The notes under the pieces are model-generated. The model saw only the letters and a list, made by a program, of their open reading frames with translations, made no database searches and was not told the DNA's origin. From Marchantia polymorpha subsp. ruderalis (taxonomy: Eukaryota; Streptophyta; Marchantiopsida; Marchantiales; Marchantiaceae): a stretch of DNA of 64,000 nt. The stretch lies in the NCBI GenBank assembly GCA_037833965.1, contig AP031359.1:2848001-2912000 (forward strand), read 5' to 3'. The translations under genes and the position numbers were made by a program. Positions 52,117-64,000 of this stretch are shown here, in pieces. How positions within the stretch are numbered: position 1 is the first letter of the stretch; every line of letters starts with the position of its first letter.

Positions 52117-55100
52117 TCACATGTGGTATTTCTTCAACCGCCACCCATTCACTCGGGTGCCTAACAAATCGCCGGCTAGGTCCGCAAGTTGGATGGATCC
52201 ATTCGAGAAGACTTCGACAACCTTGTAAGGTCCCATCCATCTTAGGTGCAGCTTGCTTGGAAATCTGGCATGCCTGCTGTCGTAGAGCAGTGCCAAATCA
52301 CCCTTCTGCAGGAGTACGGGTTTGATCTTCTTATCGTATCTCTCCTTCCGGCGGAGCTGAATTCTCCTGGTGCGTTCCTCGGCTTCTCGTCTCCTCTCTT
52401 CCAGCAGCATGACCTCCTGTAATCTGTAGATCTGACTCTCCTCTGCACTCACCCTCTGTAAATCCAACGTTCGTTGGGTGGGTACTTCGAACTCGATCGG
52501 GAGGATCGGGTGTTGACCATACACCAGAAAGTATGGTGTCTGTTTGGTCGTAATTTTCTCAGCTGTCCGGTACGCCCATAGAGCGGCTGCTAACTTCGTA
52601 TCCCAGTCGTAAGCGTGGTTTACCGTGACCTTGAGTAGTATTTTACACAACAGACCATTGGACTTCTCCGTCAATCCATTCGCCTTGGGATTGTATGGGG
52701 TAGTCTTCCGGTGCTTGATGTGGAAATACCGTGTCAGATCTTCGATTATCTGGTTCAGAAAATGCGTGCCCCGGTCGCTGACTAGCTCTAAGGGACAACC
52801 GTAGCGCGTGATAATCGACTCAAACAAGAAGGCTGCCACTGTGGCTGCATCATCTCTTCTTGTGGCCTTGGCCTCCACCATTTTGGTGGCGTAGTCCGTA
52901 GCTACCAGAATGTAGCGCCTTCGTGTGTTCCTAGTCACTGGTTGTATTGGCCCTACAAAGTCAATGCCCCACTTTTCGAAAGGTGCTAGAGGCATGATGG
53001 GAGTCAGGGGCCATCGTGTTGTAGGCGTTGGTCTCCCCGTTCTCTGGCAACTATCGCATTTGCGGATGTAATCGAGAACATCCTTAAACATGGTCGGCCA
53101 CCAATACCCCGCATTTACAATCTTTGTGACCGTGTTCCGGGTGGCATAGTGTCCACCCGCCTCCTCGGTATGCATCGCACTTACTACTCTTGGGACCTTT
53201 GATTCCTCCAGGCACCTGCACAAGCGTTCATCTGCCATCTTCTTGAACAACACACCCTGCTAGAGTTGGTACGGGCCTGCCTTATGAATAAAGACAGTCC
53301 TTTGTTCCAAGTCCATGCCTACGGGACACTGGAGCGTTAGCAGATATCGGTACAGATCGGCATAGCGGGACTCGTGCCCCGCAGACAACTGAAACAATTC
53401 TTGATCTGGAAAATCGTCCACCAATTCCTCCTCGGTAGGCTGGGTCCATAATCTGGACAAGTAATCTGCATTTTCGTGATGCACCCCTTTCCTTGTCTGG
53501 ACCGTGTAGGTGAACTCTTGTAGTAACAGCACCCATCTGGCTATCCGACCGGACAGGTCGGCTTTCTTGACTAGGTGTTGCAATGCGTAGTGATCCACAT
53601 GGAACACAAACTCGTAGCAGATTAGGTAGTGTCGAAACTTTTTACAGGAGTACACCATCCCTAACGCTTCTCTCTCCGTCGTGGTGTACTTCCTCTCTGC
53701 TAGAGATAGCTGACGGCTCGCGAAATAGATCGGATAGTCCTTTTTGTTGTCATCCTTTTGGCTCAGTACTACACCGATGGCAAATGCAGATGTGTCGACG
53801 TAAACATGGAATGGTCGATTCCAGTCTGGACTCCTTAGCACTGGAGCAGTCGTGAGTTTCGCTTTAAGAGCCTCGAATGCTGACTGCTGGTTTGCACCCC
53901 AGGCATAAGGCTCGTCCTTCTTCAACAACTTGGTCAGGTCGGCCGCCAATATTGCATACATGTGTATGAATCTTCGGTAGTAGCCCACATGACCCAGGAA
54001 TGCTCGAAGCTCTCTCAGATTCGTTGGTGGCTCAAGCTCGAGTATAACCTTGACCTTCTCGATGTCCACTGCAATGCCGTCTGCCGAGACCCGATGGCCC
54101 AACAAGATTCCACTAGTCATAAAGAAAAAACACTTCTCGGGGTGCAGCGATAAACTGCTCTCCCTACATTTATCAAAGGTCTGCCTCAGGTGACTTAGGT
54201 GTTCTGACCGCTTCCCAAAGACACAGAAGTCATCTATGAATATTTCCACGAACTTCCTCAGTTGCTCCTGAAAAATATTGGTCATCATCCGCTGAAAGGT
54301 GGCAGGTGCGTTGCATAGACCGAAGGGCATCTTGTGATATGCGTAAGTTCCCCAGTCGGTTGTGAACGTCGTTTTATCCTTGTGCTGTTCCCGGATAGAC
54401 ACCTGATTGTAACCTGAGAACCCGTCCAGGAAGCTATAGCACTCATGTCCCGCGACATGGTCTAAAATGGCATCCGTGAACGGCAACGGGTGATGATCCT
54501 TACGTGTTGCTGCATTCAACTTCCGGAAATCCTGACACACTTGTATCTTACCCATCAACTTCTTTGGTACGATAACAATCGGCGATACCCATTCACTGCT
54601 TAGCACTGGGTAAATAATACCGGCGCTCAGGTACTTATCTATCTCCTCCTTAACTAGCAAGGAGTATTTTGGATTGAGGCGATACTGGCGCTGGCGTATA
54701 TGGTACTGCTTCATCCAGTAGATCAATACGGTGTTATCCATACCGTGCAGGTATCCCCTTCATGTCTTCGATCTTCCAAGCGAAGACATCGACGTAATGG
54801 CTAAGAAATGTCTGTACCTCCCTTAGCTCTTCTCCTTTCACCGTGCTTGATACCTTCAAGCACTTGTCGGGACTGAGTTGTACTTCGTGACAGTCACTAG
54901 GGTCGACAATGCCCTCGGTGTGACTCGTCTCACTCCTCCCCAGTCCTACCGTTAATTGCTATTCGTCCTCCGGCTGAATAGCGTCCGGCTCTTCTTCCAC
55001 AGAACAGCAGGCAACGAATCCCACGAAATAATCGGATTCAGTGTCACTGGAATCTGATCGTGCGGCCGAATCACTGTCTACCCCCGATGTGTAACCCGCA

Positions 55101-57778
55101 CTTGTCGATGGGGTCTCTCCTTCATGTCGGACCTTGCTCCAGGGCACCGTGATGATCTTGGTCGGCTCCGTAGGATGGGGAAACTTAAGGTGATGCCTAC
55201 GCCAGTCACATCGTACTTGTGCGCCATACAGCCACGGTCGTCCGAGCAGGACGTCATAGCCTTGCTTCAGCATCGGTTGAAGGATGATATAACTCAACCG
55301 AAAGTCTGCACCACCGATGATTGTTTTGACATTGCGTAGCATACCTACAGGCATTCTCCGCGTCTGATCCGCTAACCTCAACACACGCCTCGAGGGTTCG
55401 TATTCACTGAACCCCAAGGCTCTTGCAGTGTCCTCCGTCATTATGTTGACTCCTGATCCAGAGTCTACTGGTACCTTGCGTACACAACACCCTGCTATTT
55501 CCACATCGATCTCTGGTGGCCCTTGGTCTTCGCTGGCCACTTGGTACACCTGAGAGGCTTTGGATGTGCGCGGCTTCCGCGGACGTCGTAACGAAAGCAT
55601 CAACATCCTCCGATACGTCTTGTTGTCCTCAAGAAGCTGGTTGAACGTGATGTTCACTTGCCGGTTCCAGAGATCTTCGACTAAGTCATAGTGGACGCGT
55701 CGGGTCGGAGACGACGCCCTGCGAGGTTCCAAAGTTGCTGCCATCTTCACACCAAAGGAGGGTGACAAGTCTTCCCGCTGTGGTCCTTTTTGGTTGCGGG
55801 TCGCTTCCTTCAACAAGTTCGTTACCTCCTCTCTGATATCCGGGGCATAGTCTCGTTTCAGCAAGCGTACTGGCTCATCTTCGACCGTTGTATGTGTGCG
55901 CACTGCTGGTGCTTCTCGCGTAACCGAAGGCTTTCGTGCAGGTCGCAAGTCGGACTTGCTGGATGCCTTCTCTTTCCCTTTTCCCGTCCGGTCGTCGAGT
56001 CTCCGTTCGTGCTTGCGAGTGTCGCGCTCGTGTTCCTTCGATTTCTTGGAACTACGAGTTTCGACTCGTGCGCACATAACTTCTTCCGCTGGCCATTCTT
56101 CGTCTTCGTCATTTCTATCCGAACCTACTTCGACTTGGTTAACTAGGACGTCCTCCTTGGCAGGGGTGGTCACAAATCATACCGTTGGCCGAGGAACTGG
56201 TGGCTGATCACACTCTGGCGCAATATGCCCGGACTTCTTGCAGTTACTACATGTCGGGACATACCCAGTTTGCCTTTTGGGATGGGGGCACTGAGGTGAG
56301 AAGTGTCCAACTTCCCCACAATTATAACAAGCTCGCGGTGGCGGTGGGTCAAACGTCCCTGGAGGTGCCCTTCGCCTCACGGGTACTGTAGTGGCCCGAT
56401 CTACCGGATGATACCGGGGGATGTGCATTGCTGTAACTGCAGTAGGGGCGGGGACCGACTGGACGGCGTAGGCTGTCTCTTCGCTCGCCTCTCCATAGTA
56501 CTGGGGGTTTTCCCCATAGTAAGGTTGTGCCCACTCCACTGCGTTGACTGGATAGGACGGACGGTTGGTAAGACATTCGGTGTTCGCATGTCCCACCGCT
56601 CCGCACGTAGTGCACCACAAGTTCGCCCGCACTCTCTTGGGTGATTTTCGTCGATCCTGGCCGCCTACCACTTGAACTTTGAGGTCGGCGAAATCCTTCA
56701 CAAGGGTCTCCATCTTCGATGCTATGTCTCCCGGCGCTCTGTCCATAGTCGCTCGTCGGGGGCCTTTCTTCTTTGCTCCCCCATGCTACTTTCTCTTCTT
56801 CTCTTCCTCCGACGAGGAGGTTTCCTCTTCTTCGGATGAGGAACGGTTCTCGTCCGAGGACTGTTCTTCCGATGATGGAGTTGCGCCTCTGCGTCGTCTT
56901 TGCCCTCCCTTCGGTTTTCGCTCCTTTGACTCCCGTCTCTCTCTCCCTCTTCGGTTGAGAGTGGAAGTTTCGAAGGCTTCGGCCGATGCAATCACGTCCT
57001 CAATGGTATCGCACTTACTGCGTCGGCAAAAAGTCTCCATTTCCCGAGTTAAGCCGGTCACATACCAATCCACAGCTTGCTGTACCGAGAAGGGGGACCC
57101 TGGTCCGGTTTTTGGTATTCTGTCAAGGAGGTCCAGAAATCTCTCGGTGTAGTCACGCAGACTCTCCTTCTTCTCTCGCTGCAGGTTACGCAACTTTGTC
57201 AATACCCGACTGTCGTAGCCGAGCTCGCGGAAGCGTCGAAGGAACTTCTCCTTCAGTTGAGCCCATGTTGTCAATCCATTCGGATCGATGCTCTCGTGAT
57301 TGTACCAACTTCGTGCCTTCTTCCGTAGAAGACTTGGAAAGATCCGTAGTCGGTCCTCGTCGTGGATCTCGCGATTAGCAATGGACACTGATTCGAACAA
57401 CTTGATGTAGGAATCTGCATCGTCATCATCCCCACTCCCTTTATACTTTGGATAGGAATGCTTAGTAATCGGCTGAGGTAGCCGCGCATTGGCTTGTCCG
57501 TCCGCCATCGGTGTGTCTGTCGATGTTTCTCGGGCGGTCGGTGCTAAATCACGAGGGGGGTCCGTGCAAGGAATATCTAGTAGAACTGTAAGCACCAGGT
57601 TTGGTTCCGAGTCACTGGGGGTAGTTTCCCCAAGGATGTCGGCCAAACTAGGCTTAGGTACTCTTTTTGGTGTCTTCTTGTTTTGACGCCGTGTCTCTTC
57701 CACGGCCTTCTCTGAATCTCGTCGGAACTTGCGGGCAGCTCTCGCACTAAGGTTGCTCCCACTAGCTCCAGTCAACAT
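52117..57778 (-). pseudogene. gag-protease-pol region of element D
   Basis: Gag begins at 57778 with the family N-terminus, and the capsid domain, Ser/Glu tract, knuckles (CYNCGEVGHFSPQC, CSNCKKSGHIAPEC), protease (DSGSGVNIM near 55450), reverse transcriptase (FIDDF near 54240), RNase H and integrase (H-H-C-C, SDRGTHF, PKANGLTEKSNG) follow in order. Sequence is close to A in pol and to E in gag. About four breaks, all domains present. Confidence 0.9.
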
Positions 57779-57823
57779 TCACCGAGCATGGCTGCTCGTA
57801 AAAACCCCGGTGTTGACGCAACT

Positions 57824-57842
57824 GTCCCCGGCAGCGGCGCCA
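57824..57842 (-). other. Primer-binding site of element D
   Basis: Identical to the site of A and 22 bases from the LTR edge at 57865. Confidence 0.8.
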
Positions 57843-57864
57843 AAAAGAAGTTGTCGGCTTCTTA

Positions 57865-60800
57865 TGTAATAACCCACTAAAGGCTAAAACTGCAATATAG
57901 TGGTAGAAAGGTCGAACCCACAGGGACAGAGGAACACACAGGGTACAAAGTGTCACATTTAACAGACTATTGAGGAGTTTGAATTCTCAGGCGACTGTCA
58001 CTCCCAGAAATACTGCAAGTGTCCACTCGGAGCGCACTCGGAGGTCGCATAGTGCAGCGTAACACACACACACACACACACACCTGAAACTACAGAAACA
58101 CAACCCAGAGATCCGTTAGGACCTCTACTCAAGATTTCAGGGGGAAAGTCTCTTGAGAGTACACTCAGCGAAGCTGCGGGTAGTGACTCCCAACTCCGGC
58201 TTTTACAACACTTCCGCTAGCTTGCTGCTAGCGTAGAAAACCCGGTTTGGACTGCCTACTTCGGATCGAAGTCACTCAGACGCGGTGAACAACACTCTCA
58301 ACTCACAAAACGCGCAGAGAACACAGGTCCGCACTGAAGGACTCACTGAGAAACATTCCAGTAACACAACAACAGTCTATTGAAGAGTTTGAATTCTCAG
58401 GCACTTCTCATTTCCATAAATACTACAGGGGTTACCCTGAAGGCACCTGCTGCAGCGTAACCTGAATTTACAACCAAGGCTTACACGAAGTAACAAAACT
58501 TCACTTTGGCATTTAGGGGAAAAATCCCAAAGGAGTACAATCAGGACAGACACTCGAAGGTGTAGGGGCGAAACTATTCAAGTATCTAACTAGTCACTTG
58601 CTCTGAGCATCGGCAATCACCCGCAGGTGTAGATCCGAACTACTCAAGTCTCTAACCAATGTACTAGCTCTGATGTTTCGGCCGAAGGCCTTTAGCTACA
58701 AAATGCGGAACGTCAAGCGGTAGCTCCTCTTGCGTGGTGACAGAACTAAGGACACAAACACGCAGAGAAAATGAGTTCCTGATCTGCACTTCCGAAATTG
58801 GGAAAGAACCCAAGGCAAAACGCCTTGAACTACTTTATACCTTCTAAGTCCTAACTAGCACTACACTGCACTACGCTATGCGGCGGCACGGAACCACGCT
58901 ACACTACACTCCGCAGAACCTGTGCTACGCCTCCTGCGCGACGGACTGCCGCGCACTAACTCCCTACCCTGCCAGTCTTCCGCTCAACTGCGCAGTCCTA
59001 ACTGCTGCAACGCTGCGGACACCTCCACCTCGAGGGTGGACATGGTATCCCGCGCCTTCGACAGAAAAGCGTCTAATTTCTTCGCCACCTTCCGCCGACT
59101 CCGACTGTCACCTGACAACAATCCGGCTGCACGAAGCTCCAACTCACGCAGTGTGAGTTTCTCCTGCGCCGCCACTTCCCAGTGGGCATAGCCCTTGAGA
59201 CAGTGGGCGACACGCCTCGCCATCTCCTCCCTCGTGCAATCCGCCTCTCGCCTGCGATCCTCTTCAATTACCACCAACTGCGATTCGGCCTCCGCACGCT
59301 GCGCTCTCAATTCACCACACTCTGACTGTAGTCTGCGGATTAAATCCTCATCCGCCTGTCGTGCGAGCTGACACTCCGCCAACAAACGCGTCTGTCGCAC
59401 GAGCTCCTCTAACAAAATCTGATTCTGAGTTTTCTCAGACATCAAATCCGTCGTGGTCTTCACCACATCCCTGGTGAGCTCTTCCAATCTCTCCTTCCTC
59501 ATCCTGTCGAGGGCGTGCGATTTCCTCTCAAGGTTGTACTGACCCCATAAACAGGCATGCTTCTCCCTCAAATCCTTCAACTCTTGGTCCGTCCTAGCTA
59601 GTAGCTTGCTAGTGTGGACTTTAGTGCGAGTCCGCCTGCGCACTAATTCGATGTAAGATCCCGGCTGGCGTGGATCGGCGTATTTATCAAATTTGCGATC
59701 CAAGTACTTCAGCAACGGTATCACCTGCTCAGAGAGCGCCGCCGCCGGCGCTCCAACAATTTCCTCCTCCTCCTCCTCGGTATCCCCTGCTCCCGACATT
59801 GCTTCTGTGGAGCCTCCGTCGTCATCATCCGAGTTAAGGATTTCAGTCGCCATTGATTGCATTGGCGACTGACCCGAGTGGGGCTGCATGTCGTCTACGG
59901 GTGCTGCCTGCGAAGGCACCGCTGCAGCCTCGCTGCTCTTCGCCAAAATGTCCAAGGCGGTGGGCAAATGTGGCCGTGCTACATCCCCGTTGCCCGCTTG
60001 TTGATCTTCGACCGTATCCTTTCTGCCGCCGACGTCCGCCGCCGAAGGCGATCGAGCGGAGGGTGTCTGCGCGGGGTTTGATTGCGCATCGCGCACCGAA
60101 ATTTCGTCCCGCGAACAGTCAATCCGCTCTCCCGTCAGGTCCTGCTCCCTCGATCGGTCCTACGCGAGGGCTGTGCCTAGCCTGTGCACAGGCGCAAATG
60201 CCGGCGCCTTGTCCGCCGTAGGCGCAGCGCCGAAGGCGTCTATCGCCGAAGGCGACACAGCCGGAGGCCGCTCGCCCGATGTCCCTTGGCCCAAAGGCCC
60301 TACCGCCGAAGGCGCATCTACCGGCGGATTACCCGCCGAAGGTGCGGCCTCCGCACGCTCCCTGCTCGCATCTCCTCGGCCCGAAGGCCCTGGCGCCGAA
60401 GGCGCAAATCGCGGCGCGTTGGGCGCCGGAGGGTTTGGTCCCGAAGGCCCGTGACCCGTAGGCGGATCTTCCGCCGGCTCCTTCCCCTTCCTACGTTGGA
60501 ACGGGGGTGAATCCTGCCTGTGCGCAGGCGGCATGTGCACAGGTGACCTGTGCACAGGCGACCTGTGCACATGCGAACGCGTGTGCACAAGCGGAATGCC
60601 TCTTCCTATGCGTAGGCGTAGGTCCACGTCCGCTTGTGGTCGCCTTTCCGTCGAGGCTCGCCTGTGCGCAGGCGGAACACCTGTCCGCAACGCACGTGGT
60701 AACTCCGGAGGCCCTCGGCCCGTAGGCGGCCTCTCGTCCGTCGAAGGTGCAGCGTGGCCCGTAGCTCCTACAGCCGTCCGCGCTCCCTCGTTCTTCTCCG

Positions 60801-61258
60801 GCAACGCACTTCCTTTCTCCGTGGCAATCGTCGCCGTGTCCGCGCTGCTGGCTGGTAACACAAGCCTGCGCGCCTTCTGCTTCGGCCGGCTGCACACTTC
60901 GTGCAACGGCCGCTGTCGAATTGGAGCAGTGGGTTCTTGATGCTGCTCCTCTTCGGACTGCTCTCTCCATCGCCGCTTCCGCGGCACTCTTGCTGCAGGA
61001 GTATTTCTCCCTTCGTCCCTCCGCCTTGGCGGAGTAGAAGTTGGTGACTCCTCTGCGTCAGTGTCGACCTCGTTATCCCGCACATACTTCCTTGACGCTG
61101 CACCCAACTCCTAGATTCTTTGAGGTCCCTCGCGAATCTCTGCGATCTTCCGAATTCACTCTATTTTGATGCACCGAAGGCTATTTACACTGCTGCCGTG
61201 GTACAGTTTTCCAAAAATGTTTCAATTTCCTCAAAATTACCAAAAGTGGGGTACCACA
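57865..61258 (-). repeat. 5' giant LTR of element D (internally shortened)
   Basis: Inner edge TGTAATAACCC, outer edge GGGGTACCACA. R-U5 modules, TATA box (58830-58841 on the minus strand), most of the LTR gene and the outermost 170 bases of U3 are present. Part of U3 and the start of the LTR gene are not. Where both exist it matches the 3' LTR of D closely. Confidence 0.85.
58984..61107 (-). pseudogene. LTR-borne gene, element D 5' LTR copy
   Basis: The Pro/Ser/Arg-rich middle, acidic run and coiled coil are present and very similar to the 3' LTR copy. The conserved N-terminal domain is missing, so this copy cannot make the full protein. About two breaks besides that. Confidence 0.75.
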
Positions 61259-62319
61259 CGTAGGTGCAAGTCCTCCCCGCCTATGCGTAGGCGGCATTCT
61301 TGGCGGACTCCCCGCCGACGTCAAACCCTATTACGCCTATGCGTAGGCGAACTTCCCTCGCCTATGCGTAGGCGAAGGTCTTTGTATCTTTCGACCGTCA
61401 CAACTCCCTGAGTCGTGATCCGTTCCGGGTGTTCTTGGGCTCGTTAGAGCAAGCGCGTCAAGCTCTTTTCAACGAAACCCTAACCAAGTCAAGGCGTTGT
61501 GAATTGAGAAAGTTATGAGGGATTCCTCTAGCGCCGAAGGCGCATTATGCGCCTTGTGCCGAAGGGGTACTCCTTAAGAGCCCGTCGTTTAGGGCGGCGT
61601 CTGTCCCAGACGTTGCGCCCAACTCCTGGATTCTACGAGATTCTTTGAGATTCTCCGAGATCATACAGTTTCACTCTATTTTGATGCACCAATGGCTATT
61701 TACACGGCTGCCGCGGCACAGTTTTGAATCTGAGTGATTCCCCTAGCGCCGAAGGCGTACCGCCGAAGGTGGATTATGCGCCTTGCGCCGAAGGAGAACT
61801 CCTTAAGAATCGATTGTTCAGGTCGGGCGCCTGTTCCGGACATTGCGCCCAACTCGATGATTCTCGATGATTCTACGAGACCCGCGATCATCCATTTCCA
61901 CTCTATTTAAATGTTCCGATTACTATTTACACTGCTACTGCGGTACTGTTTTCCAAAAATGTTTTAAATTCCGCAAAAAAGCAAAACGTTTTCCCTGTGC
62001 CGAAGGCACTCATTGTGCATGCTTCGTACGTCTTCAGCAACAGATCCTCTGGATGCGTCTGCGCCGAAGGCACATTGCCGATGACACCTCACAAAAGAAC
62101 CTGGTGCCAAAGGCGCTCTACCCAGCAGGAACCGTCTGCTCCGTCCAAGGCGCTCAACCTTGGCCTATGCTCCTTCCCCAACTTCTAGATTCTCCGTGAC
62201 CGCGATTCTTCCTTTTTACTCTATTTTTTGTACCGATTACTATTTACAATTGCTGCCACGGTACTTATTTTCCAAAAATGTTTTAATTCCGCCCAAAAAC
62301 AAAAAATGGCTTATCACAT
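61259..62319 (-). mobile_element. Stack of three LTR-start (U3) modules
   Basis: Three diverged repeats of the outer U3 segment lie in a row, each with the TTCCAAAAATGTTTTAA, CTATTTACA and CTCTATTT words (near 61675-61725, 61890-61985 and 62215-62320). The right edge is an LTR terminus (TGTGATAAGCC on the minus strand at 62319). GCCTATGCGTAGGC palindromes occur at 61280-61375 and the conserved U3 block at 61430-61490. No gene is seen. Confidence 0.65.
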
Positions 62320-63120
62320 CAACTCGGAGGTCACTCGGAGGTCGCATAGTGCAGCGTCGTTCATCCCAATACACACCTAAAACTAGAAAAGCACAACTAA
62401 GAGGTCGATTAGGACCTCCACTTAAGATTCAGGGGGGAAAGTTTCTCAAGAGTACACTAAGAGGATCTGCAGGCAAAATCCCAACTCTGAATTTACAACC
62501 CTTCCACTAGTTACTGCTAGTGCACAGCATCCGGGTTGGACTTCCTACTTCGGATGCAGTACCTTCATCAAACCGAAGTCACTCTCACGCGGTGAACAAC
62601 ACACTCAACTCACAAAACGCGCAGAGAAAACAAAAATCCGAACTAAGAGACTATGTTGAGAAGCGATCTAGTGTCACAACTTAACAGTCTATTGACGAGT
62701 TTGAATTCTCAGGCACTAGTCATTCCCAGAAATACTGTGGAGTCTACCTCCGAAGGCGCCTCAAGCAGCGTAACACACACAACCTGAAATTCAACCAAGG
62801 CTTACTCCTAAGTTAACAAAAACTTCACTTTGGCATTTAGGGGGAAAATCTTGAATACAAAAGGGAAAATTGTCTGAAGGCGCAAGTCCGAACTTGAAGA
62901 TCTTGACTAGACTACGCTAGCTCAGAACATTCGGGCGAAGGCTTTCAGCTACAAAATGCGGTAACTTTGACAAGCTATAGCTCCTCTTGCGCGGTGACAA
63001 AACAAAAGACACAAATGCGCAGAGAAAACGAGGTCCTGAACTGAACTTCCGAAACTAGAAAATCCCCCAAGGCCAATGCCTTGAACTACTTTATACACTA
63101 TACAATCCTAGCTACCTAAC
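62320..63120 (-). mobile_element. LTR fragment (R-U5 part), diverged
   Basis: Both R-U5 modules are recognisable, but this is the most diverged LTR piece of the window (for example GGGCGAAGGCTTTCAGC for the usual GGCCGAAGGCCTTCAGC). It continues directly into the end of an LTR gene. Confidence 0.7.
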
Positions 63121-63135
63121 ACTCTACTCTACGCT

Positions 63136-63839
63136 TCATCTGCTATGCCTCCGATGCGAAGGCCGACTACGCACTAACTCCCTACCCGTCCAATCGTCTG
63201 CTCTACTGCGTAGTCCGAGCCGCCGCAATACCTTGGTCACCTCTGCCTCGAGTTTCGCAATAGCGTCTTGCGACCTCCTGAGGAAAGACTTCAACCGCTT
63301 CGCCACGCGCCGCCGACTCCGACTGTCACCCGACATCAAAGCCGCCGCACAAATCTCCATCTCGTGCAAGGTCACTCTCTCCCGCGCTGCAATCTCCCAG
63401 CGAGTATAACCTCTAAGGCACCGATCAACTTGCGCTACTAACTCCTCCCGCGTGCGATCTGTCGCGCGCCGGTTGGAGCCTTCAAATTTCACTAATTGCA
63501 ACTTCGCCTCGGCACGATGCACTCTCAATTCGTCGCACTGCGATTGCAGTCAATACAGTAACTCCTCGTCCGCCTTTCGTGCGATCTCACTTTGCTCCAG
63601 CAACCGTGTCTGCCGCACGAGCTCCTTTTCCAAGATGCAATTTTGAGCTCGCTCGGAATTGAGCTCCGCCCTGATCTTCGCACGCCGCACATCAAATTCG
63701 CGCTGGGCATAAGCCACCATAGAATATCGCAGCTCCAGCGCTTTCTTCTACAGTATGCGCATCACGGTAAACTGCTCTTGCAGGAAGTCGTACCGCTCCT
63801 CCAGCTGCCGGTACTTTTGGTCTAAGGCTATCAGCTCGG
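63136..63839 (-). pseudogene. LTR-borne gene, C-terminal coiled-coil part, diverged
   Basis: Reads the coiled coil (ELVAQVDRCLRGYTRWEIAARERVT; SGDSRSRRRVAKRLKSFL; LRRLGLRSRADDW), clearly homologous to the A copies but from another subfamily. It is cut at 63839 by the edge of another LTR element. One to two breaks. Confidence 0.7.
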
Positions 63840-64000
63840 TGTAATAACCCACCAAAGGCTAAAACTGCAGTATAGCAGCAAAAAGGTCGAATCCACAAGG
63901 ACAGAGGCAACACACAGAATACAAAGTGTCACGTTTAACAGACTACTGAAGAGTTTGAATTCTCAAGCGACTGTCACTCCCGTAAATACTGCAAGTGCTC
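63840..64000 (-). mobile_element. Edge of a further element (3' LTR end), runs out of the window
   Basis: TGTAATAACCC at 63840 starts inside the LTR gene fragment, followed by the usual U5 sequence. This is a nested insertion in minus orientation; the rest lies beyond the window. Confidence 0.8.

Larger units (their letters stand above)
47663..61258 (-). mobile_element. Element D: Ty3/gypsy with giant gene-bearing LTRs, shortened
   Basis: The 3' LTR (47663-52079, U5 end missing), purine tract, internal region of 5785 bp, primer site and 5' LTR (57865-61258, internally shortened) are in the standard order. The two LTRs are about 97-98 per cent identical by eye in their shared parts, so the insertion is young. 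The outer end at 61258 is the intact terminus GGGGTACCACA. Several breaks in the internal region; closest relative here is element E. Confidence 0.85.

Noticed and set aside
61996-62510. Short genes near the right end
   Set aside because: They span unrelated U3 modules and LTR pieces; no conserved residues.

Overview
The window looks like nuclear heterochromatin of a land plant. Almost every base belongs to Ty3/gypsy LTR retrotransposons of one superfamily, with a tRNA-Asp-like primer site, Athila/Tat-type reverse transcriptase and integrase features, and no chromodomain. The clade resembles the Ogre/Tat/Athila branch or the related lineages of non-seed plants. The species cannot be fixed from the sequence. 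I see no host protein gene, tRNA, rRNA or CRISPR array.

The main result is the architecture of these elements. The best copy, element A (21854-38390, minus strand, 16.5 kb), has direct repeats of 5350 and 5388 bp at its ends. Each repeat starts TGTGGTACC and ends GTTATTACA on the element strand. A purine-rich tract directly abuts the start of the 3' repeat, and a primer-binding site lies 23 nt inside the 5' repeat. These are therefore giant LTRs, not a spacer plus a short LTR. Each LTR of A carries a long open reading frame (1029 and 1034 codons) in the sense direction, upstream of the LTR's own TATA box and so in U3. It encodes a conserved alpha-helical-looking domain, a Pro/Ser/Arg-rich middle, an acidic stretch and a long C-terminal coiled coil. 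Copies or pieces of this LTR-borne gene occur about ten times in the window.

Layout. 1-2342: LTR ends in both orientations, a short unassigned stretch with telomere-like repeats, and two blocks of a 15-bp minisatellite around a U3 segment. 2343-12828: plus-strand remains (element F: 5' LTR, gag, an inverted piece of LTR gene, 3' LTR) that look chimeric. 12829-21018: minus-strand element E, truncated. 21019-21853: LTR piece. 21854-38390: element A, nearly whole. 38391-45627: element B, a diverged relative. 45628-47662: LTR piece. 47663-61258: element D, close to E. 61259-64000: stacked U3 pieces, an LTR end, a piece of the LTR gene, and the edge of a further element inserted into that gene.

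How the parts work together: the internal region of A encodes Gag with three CCHC zinc knuckles plus an aspartic protease, then reverse transcriptase, RNase H and integrase. The LTR supplies the promoter and the extra gene. The U3 part and the LTR gene are filled with short palindromes (the GCCTGTGCACAGGC / GCCTACGCATAGGC class and CGCCTTCGGCG) whose type and number differ between subfamilies. All elements are treated as fossils. Breaks are only counted roughly.
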